NCBI RefSeq assembly: GCF_900637865.1 | Contig: NZ_LR134418.1 | Coordinates: forward strand, 1-64,000 | Direction: 5' to 3' | Source of the DNA: Legionella adelaidensis | GTDB taxonomy: Bacteria > Pseudomonadota > Gammaproteobacteria > Legionellales > Legionellaceae | Length of the DNA: 64,000 nt | Part shown: positions 42,361 through 52,099 of the stretch, piece after piece | Layout: the number at the start of each line of letters is the position of its first letter | Position numbering within the stretch: the stretch's first letter is position 1 | Notes under the pieces: model-generated | Database searches by the model: none | What the model was told of the DNA's origin: nothing | The model's input: only the letters and a program-made list of their open reading frames with translations | Translations under genes and position numbers: made by a program

Positions 42361-43806
42361 TTACGCCAAAAAATTTCTAAATTCCCATAAATTTTCATTG
42401 TTCCTTTCAGGTTCTGCAAAGTCCGTATATTTAGGATTTTTATAGGTAAGAGGAGTCCAATTGACCGAGCGAGAAACAAACTTGCCGAGATAAGGTTTAG
42501 CAGTTTTCATTATTTCTTTATGAGGCAGGCTTTCTGGCAAATTGACACCTCGATTGGGATTTTTAATCATCCATAAAATAGCGCTGACGACCGAAATAGC
42601 AACCTGTACCAGCGTGGCATTTTCCCCAGGCAATAATTTTCTTGCTTGATGGATATCCAAAATGCTCCCTACCCACCATGAATTAAAATCATGGCCCATT
42701 AATAAAATACCTAATTCATCATAACCCTCAATAATTTCCTCTTTTACTAATCTCTGCGTTGGTTGTAAATTAAAACGACGCATTTTATATTCGTGCACCG
42801 AATTAATAGCATAATCTGCCGGACAATAAGCATAATAAACACTGGGGCGGTAACGGGCTTTATAATTATCCCATACAGTTAAATAATCGGAGAGGGAAAA
42901 TGCCTCACCATGACGAATAACCATCCCTATAATTTCTCCAGAAGGAACCCATGAGCGTACCCACGTATCCAGCCCCATTTGCGTAAGACAAATTTGATTC
43001 TGAGGTCCATGTATATGGGAAGCAGCATTCTTCGGTAAATTCTTTTCATGAGTCCCCCACCCAAGCTCGGCTGGCGCTATCGCTTCTTCCGCTAAGCCCT
43101 CAACAGACCACGTATTAACAAACTCATTGGGTTTTTTAGGGCTATGTATTACTTGCGTGTCCCTTTCACTAATATGGATAACCTTCGTTCCAGTTATTTC
43201 AGCAAGACCAGGAAAATTATCTTCATTTAAAAATTTTTCCAACAATTTCCTTCGCGGATCTTGCGGTTTTGTTCGTAGAATTTTTTCCGCAATGTCTTCC
43301 AGTCCAATTTTTGCAAAATGCGAAACCAATCCGGGATTAGCTCCGTGATCAAGAACTGCGGTAGATCCTTTAGTATCAAACCATAATTTTTCATTTTTTC
43401 GTAATTCCATGTGTCGCGCATACAAAGTAAGTTCGGTAAACGACTTATTACTTAATTCATCCAGGTCCCAAATCTCAAGGGAAGTATTAATATACATAAC
43501 GCCTTGATCATGACACCAATTGAGCACTTCCATACTATTAATATAGGTAGATAAATCGACGAGTAAATCACCGGTAGAAACATACGTCTGTAAAACTGCA
43601 TTTAAATTTTCGCGGGTAATTTGTTTTTGGATAAACGTTAATCCTTGTTCAATCCAAGGATGAAGAACTTCTGTTTTATCCAGAAAATCAATTACGAGTA
43701 TCCTCGATGGGGAAATTTCCAGGTGGCGTAGCAAGAGCGGTAACGTACAGCCCGCAACTCCTCCAAAGCCAATCATAATGATTTTATGTGGAAAAGAAGT
43801 TGTCAT
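42361..43806 (-). CDS. hss: Homospermidine synthase
   Basis: 481 residues. N-terminal Rossmann fold with MIGFGGVAGCTLPLLLRHL, DLLVDLSTYINSMEVLNWC, LDHGANPGLVSHF, GWGTHEKNLP and LMGHDFNSWWVGSILD, all as in bacterial homospermidine synthase (saccharopine-dehydrogenase-like). It makes sym-homospermidine from putrescine using NAD. Co-transcribed with the barrel-protein gene downstream; a polyamine-related role for that barrel is a guess only. Confidence 0.92.
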   Translation of the reverse strand: MTTSFPHKIIMIGFGGVAGCTLPLLLRHLEISPSRILVIDFLDKTEVLHPWIEQGLTFIQKQITRENLNAVLQTYVSTGDLLVDLSTYINSMEVLNWCHDQGVMYINTSLEIWDLDELSNKSFTELTLYARHMELRKNEKLWFDTKGSTAVLDHGANPGLVSHFAKIGLEDIAEKILRTKPQDPRRKLLEKFLNEDNFPGLAEITGTKVIHISERDTQVIHSPKKPNEFVNTWSVEGLAEEAIAPAELGWGTHEKNLPKNAASHIHGPQNQICLTQMGLDTWVRSWVPSGEIIGMVIRHGEAFSLSDYLTVWDNYKARYRPSVYYAYCPADYAINSVHEYKMRRFNLQPTQRLVKEEIIEGYDELGILLMGHDFNSWWVGSILDIHQARKLLPGENATLVQVAISVVSAILWMIKNPNRGVNLPESLPHKEIMKTAKPYLGKFVSRSVNWTPLTYKNPKYTDFAEPERNNENLWEFRNFLA

Positions 43807-43950
43807 TCTATTCTTTCTCTCTCATCCTTGAATTTAATGTCTTATTATTGATTTAATGTCAGTTTAGCCAAGATTGCCATTAAATTTGAGAAATTTTTTC
43901 CAAATAATTTCTTATTATTAAGGACGAACTATATATTGCTAAGGAAAACC

Positions 43951-45042
43951 ATGACTCTCATTCCCTTTACTCCTGAAATTCGTCTAGACCAAATTACAGC
44001 CGAAAATTATTGGGACATCAGTGCAAAACCAAAAATAGAACGCGAAAATATTGCAAAGTTATTAGTGGAGTCCCTCACTGAGCAAGATTTTCTTCTAGTT
44101 GTAAGCCATCTTTCAGACGTTTGTTTTACTGTTTGCGGTCCTCTTTTTATACGACAAGGAGCCAGTAATTTTTTAGCAGATCTTATTAAAAGGTATGTTG
44201 ATACCTATGATGGGGAAAAAATCGCGGAATTATTTAATTTGGAGGGTCCGCAGGGATTAGGTAAATATACATTTAGCCAGCGAACTGTCGCTTTAGTAAA
44301 TACCCTTGTTACCAAAGCGAGGGAGAAACAAGCTGCCACTGGCAAACCGGAATATTTTGACTACCTGGCTGCCAATATTACCAATAAAGTTTGGCAACCT
44401 ATTATTGCCAATCGTCTCGCACCTACGCACGAATTAGCTAAGCAATTACAACAGTTTGCTTTAAATAAAGAAATAGGTCATAAAATTTTACACCAATGTA
44501 TTATTGCGTACGAAGAAGAAGCTTATGCTGATTCTGTCCACAGTAGTCCTTCATATACCTATGCTTTTACGTGGACACAAGACCAAGAACAAAGATATGG
44601 CATAGCCCTCGATACCCTTAGAAAAACAATTAATGAAGTAATCTCAAAACCACATCTAAAAAAAGATGCTGAAAAAATAATTATACAAATCGAATCGCAT
44701 AAATTAGCTAAAGATATTAATCCCGATACCCTTATCGCTTGTTTAGTAAACAATAAACAATTCTTAACAGCCAGAATAAGGAAAGAACAATATTTAGAGC
44801 AAGCAGAAAAATTGAAGGGGGTTGGTTTCAAAATATTGGGCGGTTTAATGATAGCATTTGCGATAGCTCTTATTACCAGCGGCTTTTTCTTAACAAGCAT
44901 CCCCATAGGTGTAAATATAGCGTTTCTAACAGGCGGTTTTTTTATCGGTACTATGGGAATGCGTTTTTTTAAAAAGCCTGATATAAAAGCAAGCGATGCG
45001 GAAAATGACAGGAGTGAGCTTAATGTGGGCATTGCCCTCTAG
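43951..45042 (+). CDS. Putative effector with C-terminal membrane hairpin, unknown family
   Basis: 363 residues. The N-terminal ~285 residues are helical and soluble-looking, with no signal peptide. Two hydrophobic segments near the C-terminus (about 291-313 and 318-336) form a hairpin, followed by a short charged tail. This layout is common among Legionella effectors that anchor in host membranes, but that role is inference. AAGGA precedes the ATG at 43951; a TTG at 43936 is less likely. Located in the accessory stretch between hss and the second secreted paralogue. Confidence 0.65.
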   Translation: MTLIPFTPEIRLDQITAENYWDISAKPKIERENIAKLLVESLTEQDFLLVVSHLSDVCFTVCGPLFIRQGASNFLADLIKRYVDTYDGEKIAELFNLEGPQGLGKYTFSQRTVALVNTLVTKAREKQAATGKPEYFDYLAANITNKVWQPIIANRLAPTHELAKQLQQFALNKEIGHKILHQCIIAYEEEAYADSVHSSPSYTYAFTWTQDQEQRYGIALDTLRKTINEVISKPHLKKDAEKIIIQIESHKLAKDINPDTLIACLVNNKQFLTARIRKEQYLEQAEKLKGVGFKILGGLMIAFAIALITSGFFLTSIPIGVNIAFLTGGFFIGTMGMRFFKKPDIKASDAENDRSELNVGIAL

Positions 45043-45110
45043 TAAAAAAAAAATGCTATATTGGCGTGGCTTTTAAAGCAGTATAACTTAACTCTGTAGT
45101 GAGGATTATC

Positions 45111-45494
45111 ATGGTAAAAAAAATAAGAATGGCAGCAGTTTCGCTACTTTCCATTTGCGTATTAACCGCACATGCCGAACCCGAGCAAAATTGTAAAGTA
45201 GAATTAGCTGTTTCCACTGCCGTACAGGGAAATGAACGCGTAGCATTTAACATCACCAATGGTGATGCTGGCATCAATTATTCAGTTACTTTAAAAGGTG
45301 GGAGCGCACCCGCAGTTATTGATCAACTGCCCTGTGACTTTCAAATACCTTACACCATCAGTGCAACTAGTTATAGCGCAGGTACGCTTACTGATCAGCA
45401 AATTGGGCAATGCATACTTAAGGCAGGTGCAGTCAAACTCTCCCTACCCAATAACAGTGTCTCCGTAGTCTTCCCTAACGATTTTATTTGTTAA
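45111..45494 (+). CDS. Small secreted four-cysteine protein (VVFPNDF family, member 2)
   Basis: 127 residues. Signal peptide ending at AHA (about residue 22), four Cys in the mature part. Paralogue of the gene at 41004-41399: shared blocks include ELAVST, VAFNITN, SVTLKGGSAP, VIDQLPC, IPYTISATSY, IGQCILKAG and NNSVSVVFPNDFIC. The ATG at 45111 is preceded by GAGG; the upstream in-frame GTG (45099) is discarded. A candidate promoter TTGGCG/TATAAC lies 24-50 bases upstream. Function unknown; the pair may be surface or secreted factors. Confidence 0.75.
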   Translation: MVKKIRMAAVSLLSICVLTAHAEPEQNCKVELAVSTAVQGNERVAFNITNGDAGINYSVTLKGGSAPAVIDQLPCDFQIPYTISATSYSAGTLTDQQIGQCILKAGAVKLSLPNNSVSVVFPNDFIC

Positions 45495-45532
45495 AAGTCA
45501 TTTTTATTTATTTACCTTCTCCTAGTAGTTAT

Positions 45533-45607
45533 AACCTGGTTGCTGGTCAACCAGGTTTGAAATCCTTCATTTCGTAAGATAAAAAACTGGTTAACCAGTA
45601 ACCAGGC
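45533..45607. repeat. Long inverted repeat, family D, second copy
   Basis: AACCTGGTTGCTGGTCAACC from 45533, completed by AGGTTT, pairs with the right arm ending at 45607, which reverse complemented reads GCCTGGTTACTGGTTAACCA. Shares TTGCTGGTCAACCAGGTTT with the copy at 8228-8303. It follows the secreted-protein gene and precedes the pilus cluster. Confidence 0.7.
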
Positions 45608-45685
45608 TGCATTATTTGCATATAAATTATACAATGGCACAAAAAATGCACTATTTTTATAGAGAGGGCATTGGAATTTCTATAC

Positions 45686-46162
45686 ATGAATCTTGTCGCA
45701 AAATTACAGCAAGGATTTAGTTTACTGGAAGTTTTGATTAGTGTGGTTATTTTAGCAATTGGCTTGTTAGGTATTGCCTCCTTACAAGTTAATATGATTC
45801 GTTATAACCACTCTGCTCAATTACGTTCCATTGCCATTGCTCAAGCAGAAAGCATGTTAGACCGCATGCGTGCCAATTATACCGGTGTAAAGAGTGGACT
45901 TTATAACTCTCTGTCTGGTATTCCCTCCCTCCCTTCTTGTACAAATTGTACTGCGGCAGAGTCCGCTTTGCGCGATCTAAATTTATGGAATACAACAAAC
46001 TCTAAACTTTTACCTTCGGGTCAAGGTACAGTAACTAAAAATGGAAATCATTATGTTGTGACTGTCCGCTGGGATAATAATCGCACCGGTGTAACCGGCT
46101 TAGGGTGTAGCGGTAATGAGAAAGTAGACCTCACCTGCTTGACCATGGAGGTGCGATTATGA
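45686..46162 (+). CDS. pilV: Type IV pilus minor pilin PilV
   Basis: 158 residues. Type III prepilin leader MNLVAKLQQG with cleavage before Phe, then FSLLEVLISVVILAIGLLGIASLQ (Glu5 present). AQAESMLDRMRANY is typical PilV. Cys pairs in SCTNCTA and the C-terminal GCSGNEKVDLTC. Primes pilus assembly as part of the minor-pilin complex. The ATG at 45686 gives a normal leader; a TTG at 45671 is possible. It overlaps pilW by four bases. Confidence 0.9.
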   Translation: MNLVAKLQQGFSLLEVLISVVILAIGLLGIASLQVNMIRYNHSAQLRSIAIAQAESMLDRMRANYTGVKSGLYNSLSGIPSLPSCTNCTAAESALRDLNLWNTTNSKLLPSGQGTVTKNGNHYVVTVRWDNNRTGVTGLGCSGNEKVDLTCLTMEVRL

Positions 46163-47154
46163 AAGGCTTTTCTATTATTGAAGCGATGATTGCTATCACC
46201 CTGGGAACCTTATTAGTTGCTACCGCAGGTTCTGTATATATTTCTAATAAAAATACGTTTCGTATTCAAGAAGCGCTATCACGATTACAAGAAAATGGCC
46301 GCGTGGCAAATTATTTTTTAAATAAAGAAATTCGCATGGCTGGCTTCCAAGGATGTGCCGGCGAAAATTTCGTAACCATGACCAATAACGTCAAAGATCC
46401 CTCAAAAGTGTTACTTTATGACACTCCTTTGTATGGTTTTGAAGGACTCGCCGGTGCCTTTAATCCTAATTTACCTACCCATTTAACCGGCAAAGTACTT
46501 GCGGGCACTGATGCTATAGAAATACGCATGGCAGCGAATACCGGGGTGCAATTGCGCTCTGATATGAATAAATCCAATAATCCAATTTTAGTTTATGACC
46601 GCTTGGGGGTTAAAGCGGGAGAGGTAGTGGTTATTAGTAATTGCCTGGTAGGAGATATTTTTATTGCTGGCGGGGATACCAATGCCACGGCGATCACCCA
46701 TACTGTCACGAATAATCTTTCCAATGATTTAACAACCGCCTATACCGCGGGCGCTCAGGTCATGCGTTACATATATTATGCTTTTTATGTTAAAGACTCA
46801 GGCCGTACTAATGGTGACAATCAACCCATTTATGCACTTGTCCGCCAGGATGTGTTGGGTAATGAGGTTGAAATTGTAGACGGCATTGAACGAATGAAAA
46901 TTAGTTATGGGGTTGATTTAAATAGTGATAAAACGGCGGATCGTTATCAAACTGCAGCAGAGGTTAATAGTGATAATAATTGGAATAAAGTAATCAGCAT
47001 CAAATTAAATTTACTCTTCGCTACTATAGAAAATGTGGCTCCACGACCCCAATCCTATCAATTCAATGGGGTAACTTATACACCCACTGACCGCAAATTA
47101 CGCCGGGAATGGGAAAGTTACATAACTATTCGTAATAGGGGGTTACCGTCATGA
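46159..47154 (+). CDS. pilW: Type IV pilus minor pilin PilW
   Basis: 331 residues. Very short leader MKG then FSIIEAMIAITLGTLLVATAGSVYI (Glu5 present). LQENGRVANYFLNKEIRMAGFQGC is the PilW signature. Large globular head. Part of the pilV-pilW-pilX-pilY1 cluster, coupled at both ends by four-base overlaps. Confidence 0.92.
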   Translation: MKGFSIIEAMIAITLGTLLVATAGSVYISNKNTFRIQEALSRLQENGRVANYFLNKEIRMAGFQGCAGENFVTMTNNVKDPSKVLLYDTPLYGFEGLAGAFNPNLPTHLTGKVLAGTDAIEIRMAANTGVQLRSDMNKSNNPILVYDRLGVKAGEVVVISNCLVGDIFIAGGDTNATAITHTVTNNLSNDLTTAYTAGAQVMRYIYYAFYVKDSGRTNGDNQPIYALVRQDVLGNEVEIVDGIERMKISYGVDLNSDKTADRYQTAAEVNSDNNWNKVISIKLNLLFATIENVAPRPQSYQFNGVTYTPTDRKLRREWESYITIRNRGLPS

Positions 47155-47660
47155 TAAAACAATGCGGCGCCACCCTGGCAGTGACTTTAATCATGCTTTT
47201 TTTAATTACTTTGCTAGGTGTAAGCACTATGCAAGTCACGAGCATGCAGGAAAAAATGGCTTCAACATTACAAGATAAAGAATTATCTTTTAATGCGGCG
47301 GAAACTGCTTTAGCAGCGGGGGAAAGTTGGCTAATGAGTTTAAGTATCCTCCCACCCGCAGTATCTACCTGCAACCCCTTTCCCTGTGTGCAAGCCCCCT
47401 ATCAAAATTTAGTAGTTACAGCACAAACAAACACTTGGTGGGAAACAAATTCAGCCGTATATAATACCTCCCTCACAAATATTACTACCCAACCGCGATA
47501 TTATATTGAGGCTCTGCAATTTGTACCCGACTCCCCTGTCATTGGCGACTCTTCTGTAAAAAGTAAAGGGGTTACTTACTATCAGGTAACCGCTAGAGGT
47601 ACAGGCTCTACCACCAGTTCAGTAACTATTTTACAAACCTCATTAGGCAGGAGGTTTTAA
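47151..47660 (+). CDS. pilX: Type IV pilus minor pilin PilX
   Basis: 169 residues. N-terminus MIKQCGATLAVTLIMLFLITLLGVSTMQ with a QCG/A processing site and no Glu5, as in other PilX proteins. MQEKMASTLQDKELSFNAAETALAAGESWL is the PilX wording. Works with PilY1 at the tip. It is followed one base later by pilY1. Confidence 0.9.
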   Translation: MIKQCGATLAVTLIMLFLITLLGVSTMQVTSMQEKMASTLQDKELSFNAAETALAAGESWLMSLSILPPAVSTCNPFPCVQAPYQNLVVTAQTNTWWETNSAVYNTSLTNITTQPRYYIEALQFVPDSPVIGDSSVKSKGVTYYQVTARGTGSTTSSVTILQTSLGRRF

Positions 47661-47661
47661 T

Positions 47662-50600
47662 ATGAAACGTTATTTACTGCCTTTGCTAGTGCTATTTAGT
47701 ACACCCGGTTTTGCTGCCACCTTGAACTTATCACAAACGCCTTTATTTTTAACTGATAGTGTCGCGCCTTTAACACTTTTTGTGGTAAGCCGCGATCATA
47801 AACTATATTTTGAGGCTTATGATGATGCATCCGATATTGATGGCGATGGCGTTATTGACATTCAGTTTAAGCCTAGTATTTCTTATTATGGTTATTTTGA
47901 TAGTAAAAAATGTTATTCCTATGATTCCTCTGGTCAATACTTTTACCCCACCTCAGTTACCCAAACAGGAACCTGCCCAGGCACCTGGAGCGGTAATTTT
48001 TTAAACTATTTAACCATGTCAAGGCTCGATGCCCTGCGCAAAGTGCTCTATGGAGGATATCGTTCTACTGACTCCACCAGCACCACTATTCTTGAGCGCT
48101 CCTATATTCCGCAAGACGCACACAGTTGGGGTAAGGAGTACAGAAGTTTATTTGTAAATGGATATAATATTAGTGATTACACTCCTTTTTCTGCACCAAC
48201 TTATAGTACTTATTACCATTTATTTGCCAATACCACACTTAGAAACAGCACGAATGTACCGCTTCTTCGCGTTGCCTTAAATCAACCTTACCGCATTTGG
48301 GAATGGGTAAGTATTGAAAAGCCCGTTGCGGGATCACGGGTGCAAAATGGTAGTACCGGACCTACTATTTCTGGTGTGACTAATTATGTTGTTCGCGTAA
48401 AAGTTTGCGATAGCAACGTAGGTCTGGAAGAGAACTGCCGTACCTATCCAAATAGTTCCACTAAAAAACCCATAGGACTGTTACAAGAGTTTGGGGAAAA
48501 TAATTCGATGTACTTTGGTTTACTAACGGGTTCTTATAATAATAATTTGCAAGGAGGGGTGCTACGTAAAAATATTTCCTCTATCGTGGATGAAATTGAC
48601 CTATCTACCGGGCAATTTACCTCTGTTAATGGCATTATCGGTACTTTAAATCGTTTAACCGTTTCCGGTTTTCAAACGGATTATAATTACGACTGTGGAT
48701 TAATTGTCACTCGTAATATTGTAAATGGTGAATGCCAGATGTGGGGTAATCCTTTGGCGGAAATGGTGTATGAGGCCGTTCGCTATTTTGCCGGGAAAGC
48801 CTCTCCTACCCCCAGTTTTGATTACAGCGGTGGAACAGACTCCACGCTTGGGCTTGCTAAACCTACGTGGGTTAATCCTTATAGTCAATATCCGCGCTGT
48901 TCGAAAGCCAATATAGTAGTAGTCAGTGATTTACCTTCTTATGATAGCGATCAAGTGCCAGGAAATAGTTTTACAAGCTTCTCCGGCGATCTAACCCCTT
49001 CTTTAAATGCTTCCTCGCTTGGCCAACAAATATTTTCTGGGGAAGGACTGACTAGCAGCTCCTATTTTATTGGTCAATCAGGAAGCGTAGCGAATGGAGC
49101 CCCTACTCCAAAAACAGTGAGCAGTTTTGGTAATATCCGTGGTCTTGCCCCTTATGAAGCGAACTCTCAAGGTAGTTATAATCTTGCAGATGTTACTTAT
49201 TATGGATACATCAATGATGTGAACTCTGCCTCAGGCAAACAAAATATCAAATCCTTTATGGTTTCTTTATCAGCCCCCGCCCCGCAGATTACTTTAAAAG
49301 TAGGCAATAAGCCTATTACCATTATTCCTTTTGCTAAATCCGTAAAGGGCTTAAGTATTGACGCGACACAAGGAGCTTATCAACCAACCAATAATACGGT
49401 AGATTTTTATTTTGAATCATTAACAGATACCAGCGCGGTTTTTCGCGTTAATTTTGAAGATGTCCAACAAGGTTCTGACTTTGATATGGATGCAATTGTT
49501 AGATATACCGTCAATGTAGATAGTGATAGTAGCCTTAGTGTAACCATACAAAACTTAAGTGCCGCGGGAAGTATCACTCAACATTTAGGCTATATTATTT
49601 CCGGTACGACAGCGGACGGGGTGTATCTTGAAATTCGCGATGTAGACACTGCTTCTTACAATGATATTGACTATTTCCTGGACACCCCTCCTGGAAAAAA
49701 ACCCGGTGAAGCGTGGCAAGATAATCTTGCGTTACCCACTTCAGCCACGCGTACCTTTTCACCCAGTAGCTTACCTTCTGCCAACCTACTCGAGTCTCCT
49801 TTATGGTATGCAGCAAAATGGGGGGGATTTAACGATTTAAATAAAAACAATATTCCCGATCAAACACGCGAGTTTGACGCAAGCAACAGCGGAAATCCCG
49901 ATAACCATTTCTTTGTAACCAATGCTAATAATTTAAAAGCACAGCTAGGAAAAGCACTTTCACAAATTTTAGAAAGAGTAGGTTCTTTTTCTTCTGCCGC
50001 TTTGAGTAGCGGTTTTCTCGAGACAGAAACACAAATCTATCAAGCAATTTTCCGTACCACTGATTGGAGTGGCCAATTACTGGCTTTTGGTATTGATCCA
50101 GTTACCGGCGATATCCTCACAAACGGGAATGGTTCTGCCGGAGCAGTATGGGATGCAGCTCAACAACTTAATTTGGTAAATTTCAACACTGGCAGAAACA
50201 TAATTACTTATAAACCCTCTTTAAATAAAGGCATTCCATTTCGTTGGCCTTCGCTCCCTGCTTCTCCTTCTAGCAATGAATTAGATGCCTCTCAAATTAC
50301 CTTGCTTAATACAAACCCCATTAATGCTGTATTAGATAATTTAGGCAGTTTGCGTTTGAATTATCTCCGTGGTAGTAAATCATCAGAAGTTAAAAATGGA
50401 GGAACATTTCGTAATCGCAGTACTTTATTAGGGGATATTATTAATTCAAACCCCATAGCAGTGGGCATACCGGAACAACAATACCCTGCATATTGGGGTG
50501 ATTCAGAACCTGAAAATAGTAACCCGTACAGCAGCTTCCGACAGAATAATCTCAACCGTAAATCGGTCATTTACGTAGGGGCGAATGATGGTGCTTTGCA

Positions 50601-51996
50601 TGCTTTTGACTCTTCTACCGGAGATGAGTTATTAGCCTATATACCTTCTGCAATATACAGCAAATTAAATCTTCTTAGCTCCGATACTTATAGCCACAAT
50701 TATTTTGTGGACGGCTCCCCTACCGTGATTGACGTTTTTATAAATAACCAATGGCGAACAATTATCTCCGGGGGGCTGAATGGGGGTGGACAAGGCGTAT
50801 ACGCTTTAGATGTTACTAATCCAGGAACTTTCAGCGAAGGTAATGCTTCCAGTATTGTTAAATGGGAGTTTACTGATGCTAACGATATAGATCTCGGATT
50901 TACCTATAGCCAGCCTTCAATTGTGCGTCTGGCTAATGGTGAATGGGCTGCTATTTTTGGCAATGGTTATAATAATACCTATTCGGATGGTAGAGTAAGC
51001 TCTACGGGAAATGCAGTTTTATATATAGTTAACATTTCCACTGGCGCGATTATTAAAAAATTTAATACCGGCGTGGGAATGAGCGCTGATCCTTTAAATC
51101 TTGCAAGACCTAACGGTATGTCCACTCCGACGGTTGTAGATAGCGACGGTAATTTCATAGCTGATTTAATTTATGTAGGCGACCTTTTTGGTAATGTATG
51201 GAAAATAGACATTTCTTCTAGCAACACGTCTCAGTGGGATTTTTCATTTAAGTCAGGAAGCAGTCCAGTACCGTTTTTTGTAGCAACTGATGCAAATGGA
51301 AAAAGACAAGCGATTACATCAAAAATCTCCGTATCGCGTATAGCTAATAGCGCCACCGGCTTGCAAATATATGTAGGTACGGGCCGTTATATTGAAAATG
51401 CCGATAAAACCGATACGAGTCTTCAAACTGTCTATGCATTACGCGATGATAGTGCTACCACCATTTCAGGTAGGGCTTTTTTAAGACAACAAACGATTAT
51501 TGAAGAAGCCGGTGATGTCCGAGTAACTAGTAACAACCAACTGTCCAATAATGATAGAGGATGGTATTTAGATCTAGCTGTTAATGGGGTTCTAAAAGGC
51601 GAGCGTATCATTTCCAATATGATCTATCTGGATAAAAAACTTATTTTTTCAACAATTATTCCCACCTCTGATCCTTGTGATTTTGGAGGGGAAAGCTGGC
51701 TTATGACCTTGGATGCATTTACCGGAGCCCGGCTAATCAATCCGGTATTAGATGCCGATAATAGTGGTACCGTAGATACTAACGATACCGTTGCCATAGT
51801 AGAAGCAGGTAATACAGTGAACGTTGCCGTTAGTGGTATTAAGTCACAAGTAGGCCTTATTTCTACACCTGCTATTGCGCATATTGCCGATGGCGCTATC
51901 GCTTATATGGCCGGTACCAGCGGTGAAATACAAAAGACTACACTGGATTTGGGTACAACAAGAATGGGTAGACAATCATGGAGGCAATTACAGTAG
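47662..51996 (+). CDS. pilY1: PilY1-type pilus tip adhesin
   Basis: 1444 residues. Signal peptide to about residue 19 (GFAA). The N-terminal ~800 residues are a variable adhesin-like region. The C-terminal PilC/PilY beta-propeller begins near residue 920 with GDIINSNPIAVG and VIYVGANDGALHAFDSSTGDE. A calcium loop DSDGNFIAD (1160-1168) aligns with the Pseudomonas PilY1 site. Further DxDxDG-like loops lie near residues 57-67 (DIDGDGVID) and 1363 (DADNSGTVD). Mediates adhesion and regulates extension and retraction. The usual pilE is not downstream: a hairpin and clpB follow. Confidence 0.92.
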   Translation: MKRYLLPLLVLFSTPGFAATLNLSQTPLFLTDSVAPLTLFVVSRDHKLYFEAYDDASDIDGDGVIDIQFKPSISYYGYFDSKKCYSYDSSGQYFYPTSVTQTGTCPGTWSGNFLNYLTMSRLDALRKVLYGGYRSTDSTSTTILERSYIPQDAHSWGKEYRSLFVNGYNISDYTPFSAPTYSTYYHLFANTTLRNSTNVPLLRVALNQPYRIWEWVSIEKPVAGSRVQNGSTGPTISGVTNYVVRVKVCDSNVGLEENCRTYPNSSTKKPIGLLQEFGENNSMYFGLLTGSYNNNLQGGVLRKNISSIVDEIDLSTGQFTSVNGIIGTLNRLTVSGFQTDYNYDCGLIVTRNIVNGECQMWGNPLAEMVYEAVRYFAGKASPTPSFDYSGGTDSTLGLAKPTWVNPYSQYPRCSKANIVVVSDLPSYDSDQVPGNSFTSFSGDLTPSLNASSLGQQIFSGEGLTSSSYFIGQSGSVANGAPTPKTVSSFGNIRGLAPYEANSQGSYNLADVTYYGYINDVNSASGKQNIKSFMVSLSAPAPQITLKVGNKPITIIPFAKSVKGLSIDATQGAYQPTNNTVDFYFESLTDTSAVFRVNFEDVQQGSDFDMDAIVRYTVNVDSDSSLSVTIQNLSAAGSITQHLGYIISGTTADGVYLEIRDVDTASYNDIDYFLDTPPGKKPGEAWQDNLALPTSATRTFSPSSLPSANLLESPLWYAAKWGGFNDLNKNNIPDQTREFDASNSGNPDNHFFVTNANNLKAQLGKALSQILERVGSFSSAALSSGFLETETQIYQAIFRTTDWSGQLLAFGIDPVTGDILTNGNGSAGAVWDAAQQLNLVNFNTGRNIITYKPSLNKGIPFRWPSLPASPSSNELDASQITLLNTNPINAVLDNLGSLRLNYLRGSKSSEVKNGGTFRNRSTLLGDIINSNPIAVGIPEQQYPAYWGDSEPENSNPYSSFRQNNLNRKSVIYVGANDGALHAFDSSTGDELLAYIPSAIYSKLNLLSSDTYSHNYFVDGSPTVIDVFINNQWRTIISGGLNGGGQGVYALDVTNPGTFSEGNASSIVKWEFTDANDIDLGFTYSQPSIVRLANGEWAAIFGNGYNNTYSDGRVSSTGNAVLYIVNISTGAIIKKFNTGVGMSADPLNLARPNGMSTPTVVDSDGNFIADLIYVGDLFGNVWKIDISSSNTSQWDFSFKSGSSPVPFFVATDANGKRQAITSKISVSRIANSATGLQIYVGTGRYIENADKTDTSLQTVYALRDDSATTISGRAFLRQQTIIEEAGDVRVTSNNQLSNNDRGWYLDLAVNGVLKGERIISNMIYLDKKLIFSTIIPTSDPCDFGGESWLMTLDAFTGARLINPVLDADNSGTVDTNDTVAIVEAGNTVNVAVSGIKSQVGLISTPAIAHIADGAIAYMAGTSGEIQKTTLDLGTTRMGRQSWRQLQ

Positions 51997-52029
51997 GATT
52001 GTGCAGAAAATCCAGTATTTCACTCTCTT

Positions 52030-52071
52030 ACGGTCGCGGCTCTGTTATTGGAATCACAGAGCCGCGACCGT
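52030..52071. terminator. Strong bidirectional hairpin terminator between pilY1 and clpB
   Basis: Perfect 16-base stem ACGGTCGCGGCTCTGT (52030-52045) / ACAGAGCCGCGACCGT (52056-52071) with a 10-base loop, between convergent genes. Much more GC-rich than its surroundings. Confidence 0.85.
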
Positions 52072-52099
52072 GAGGAATGGAAACCTTGATTACCCCGAC

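Noticed and set aside
44559..45032. 157-codon minus-strand ORF
   Set aside because: Antisense to the membrane-hairpin protein; hydrophobic segments are mirror effects of that gene.
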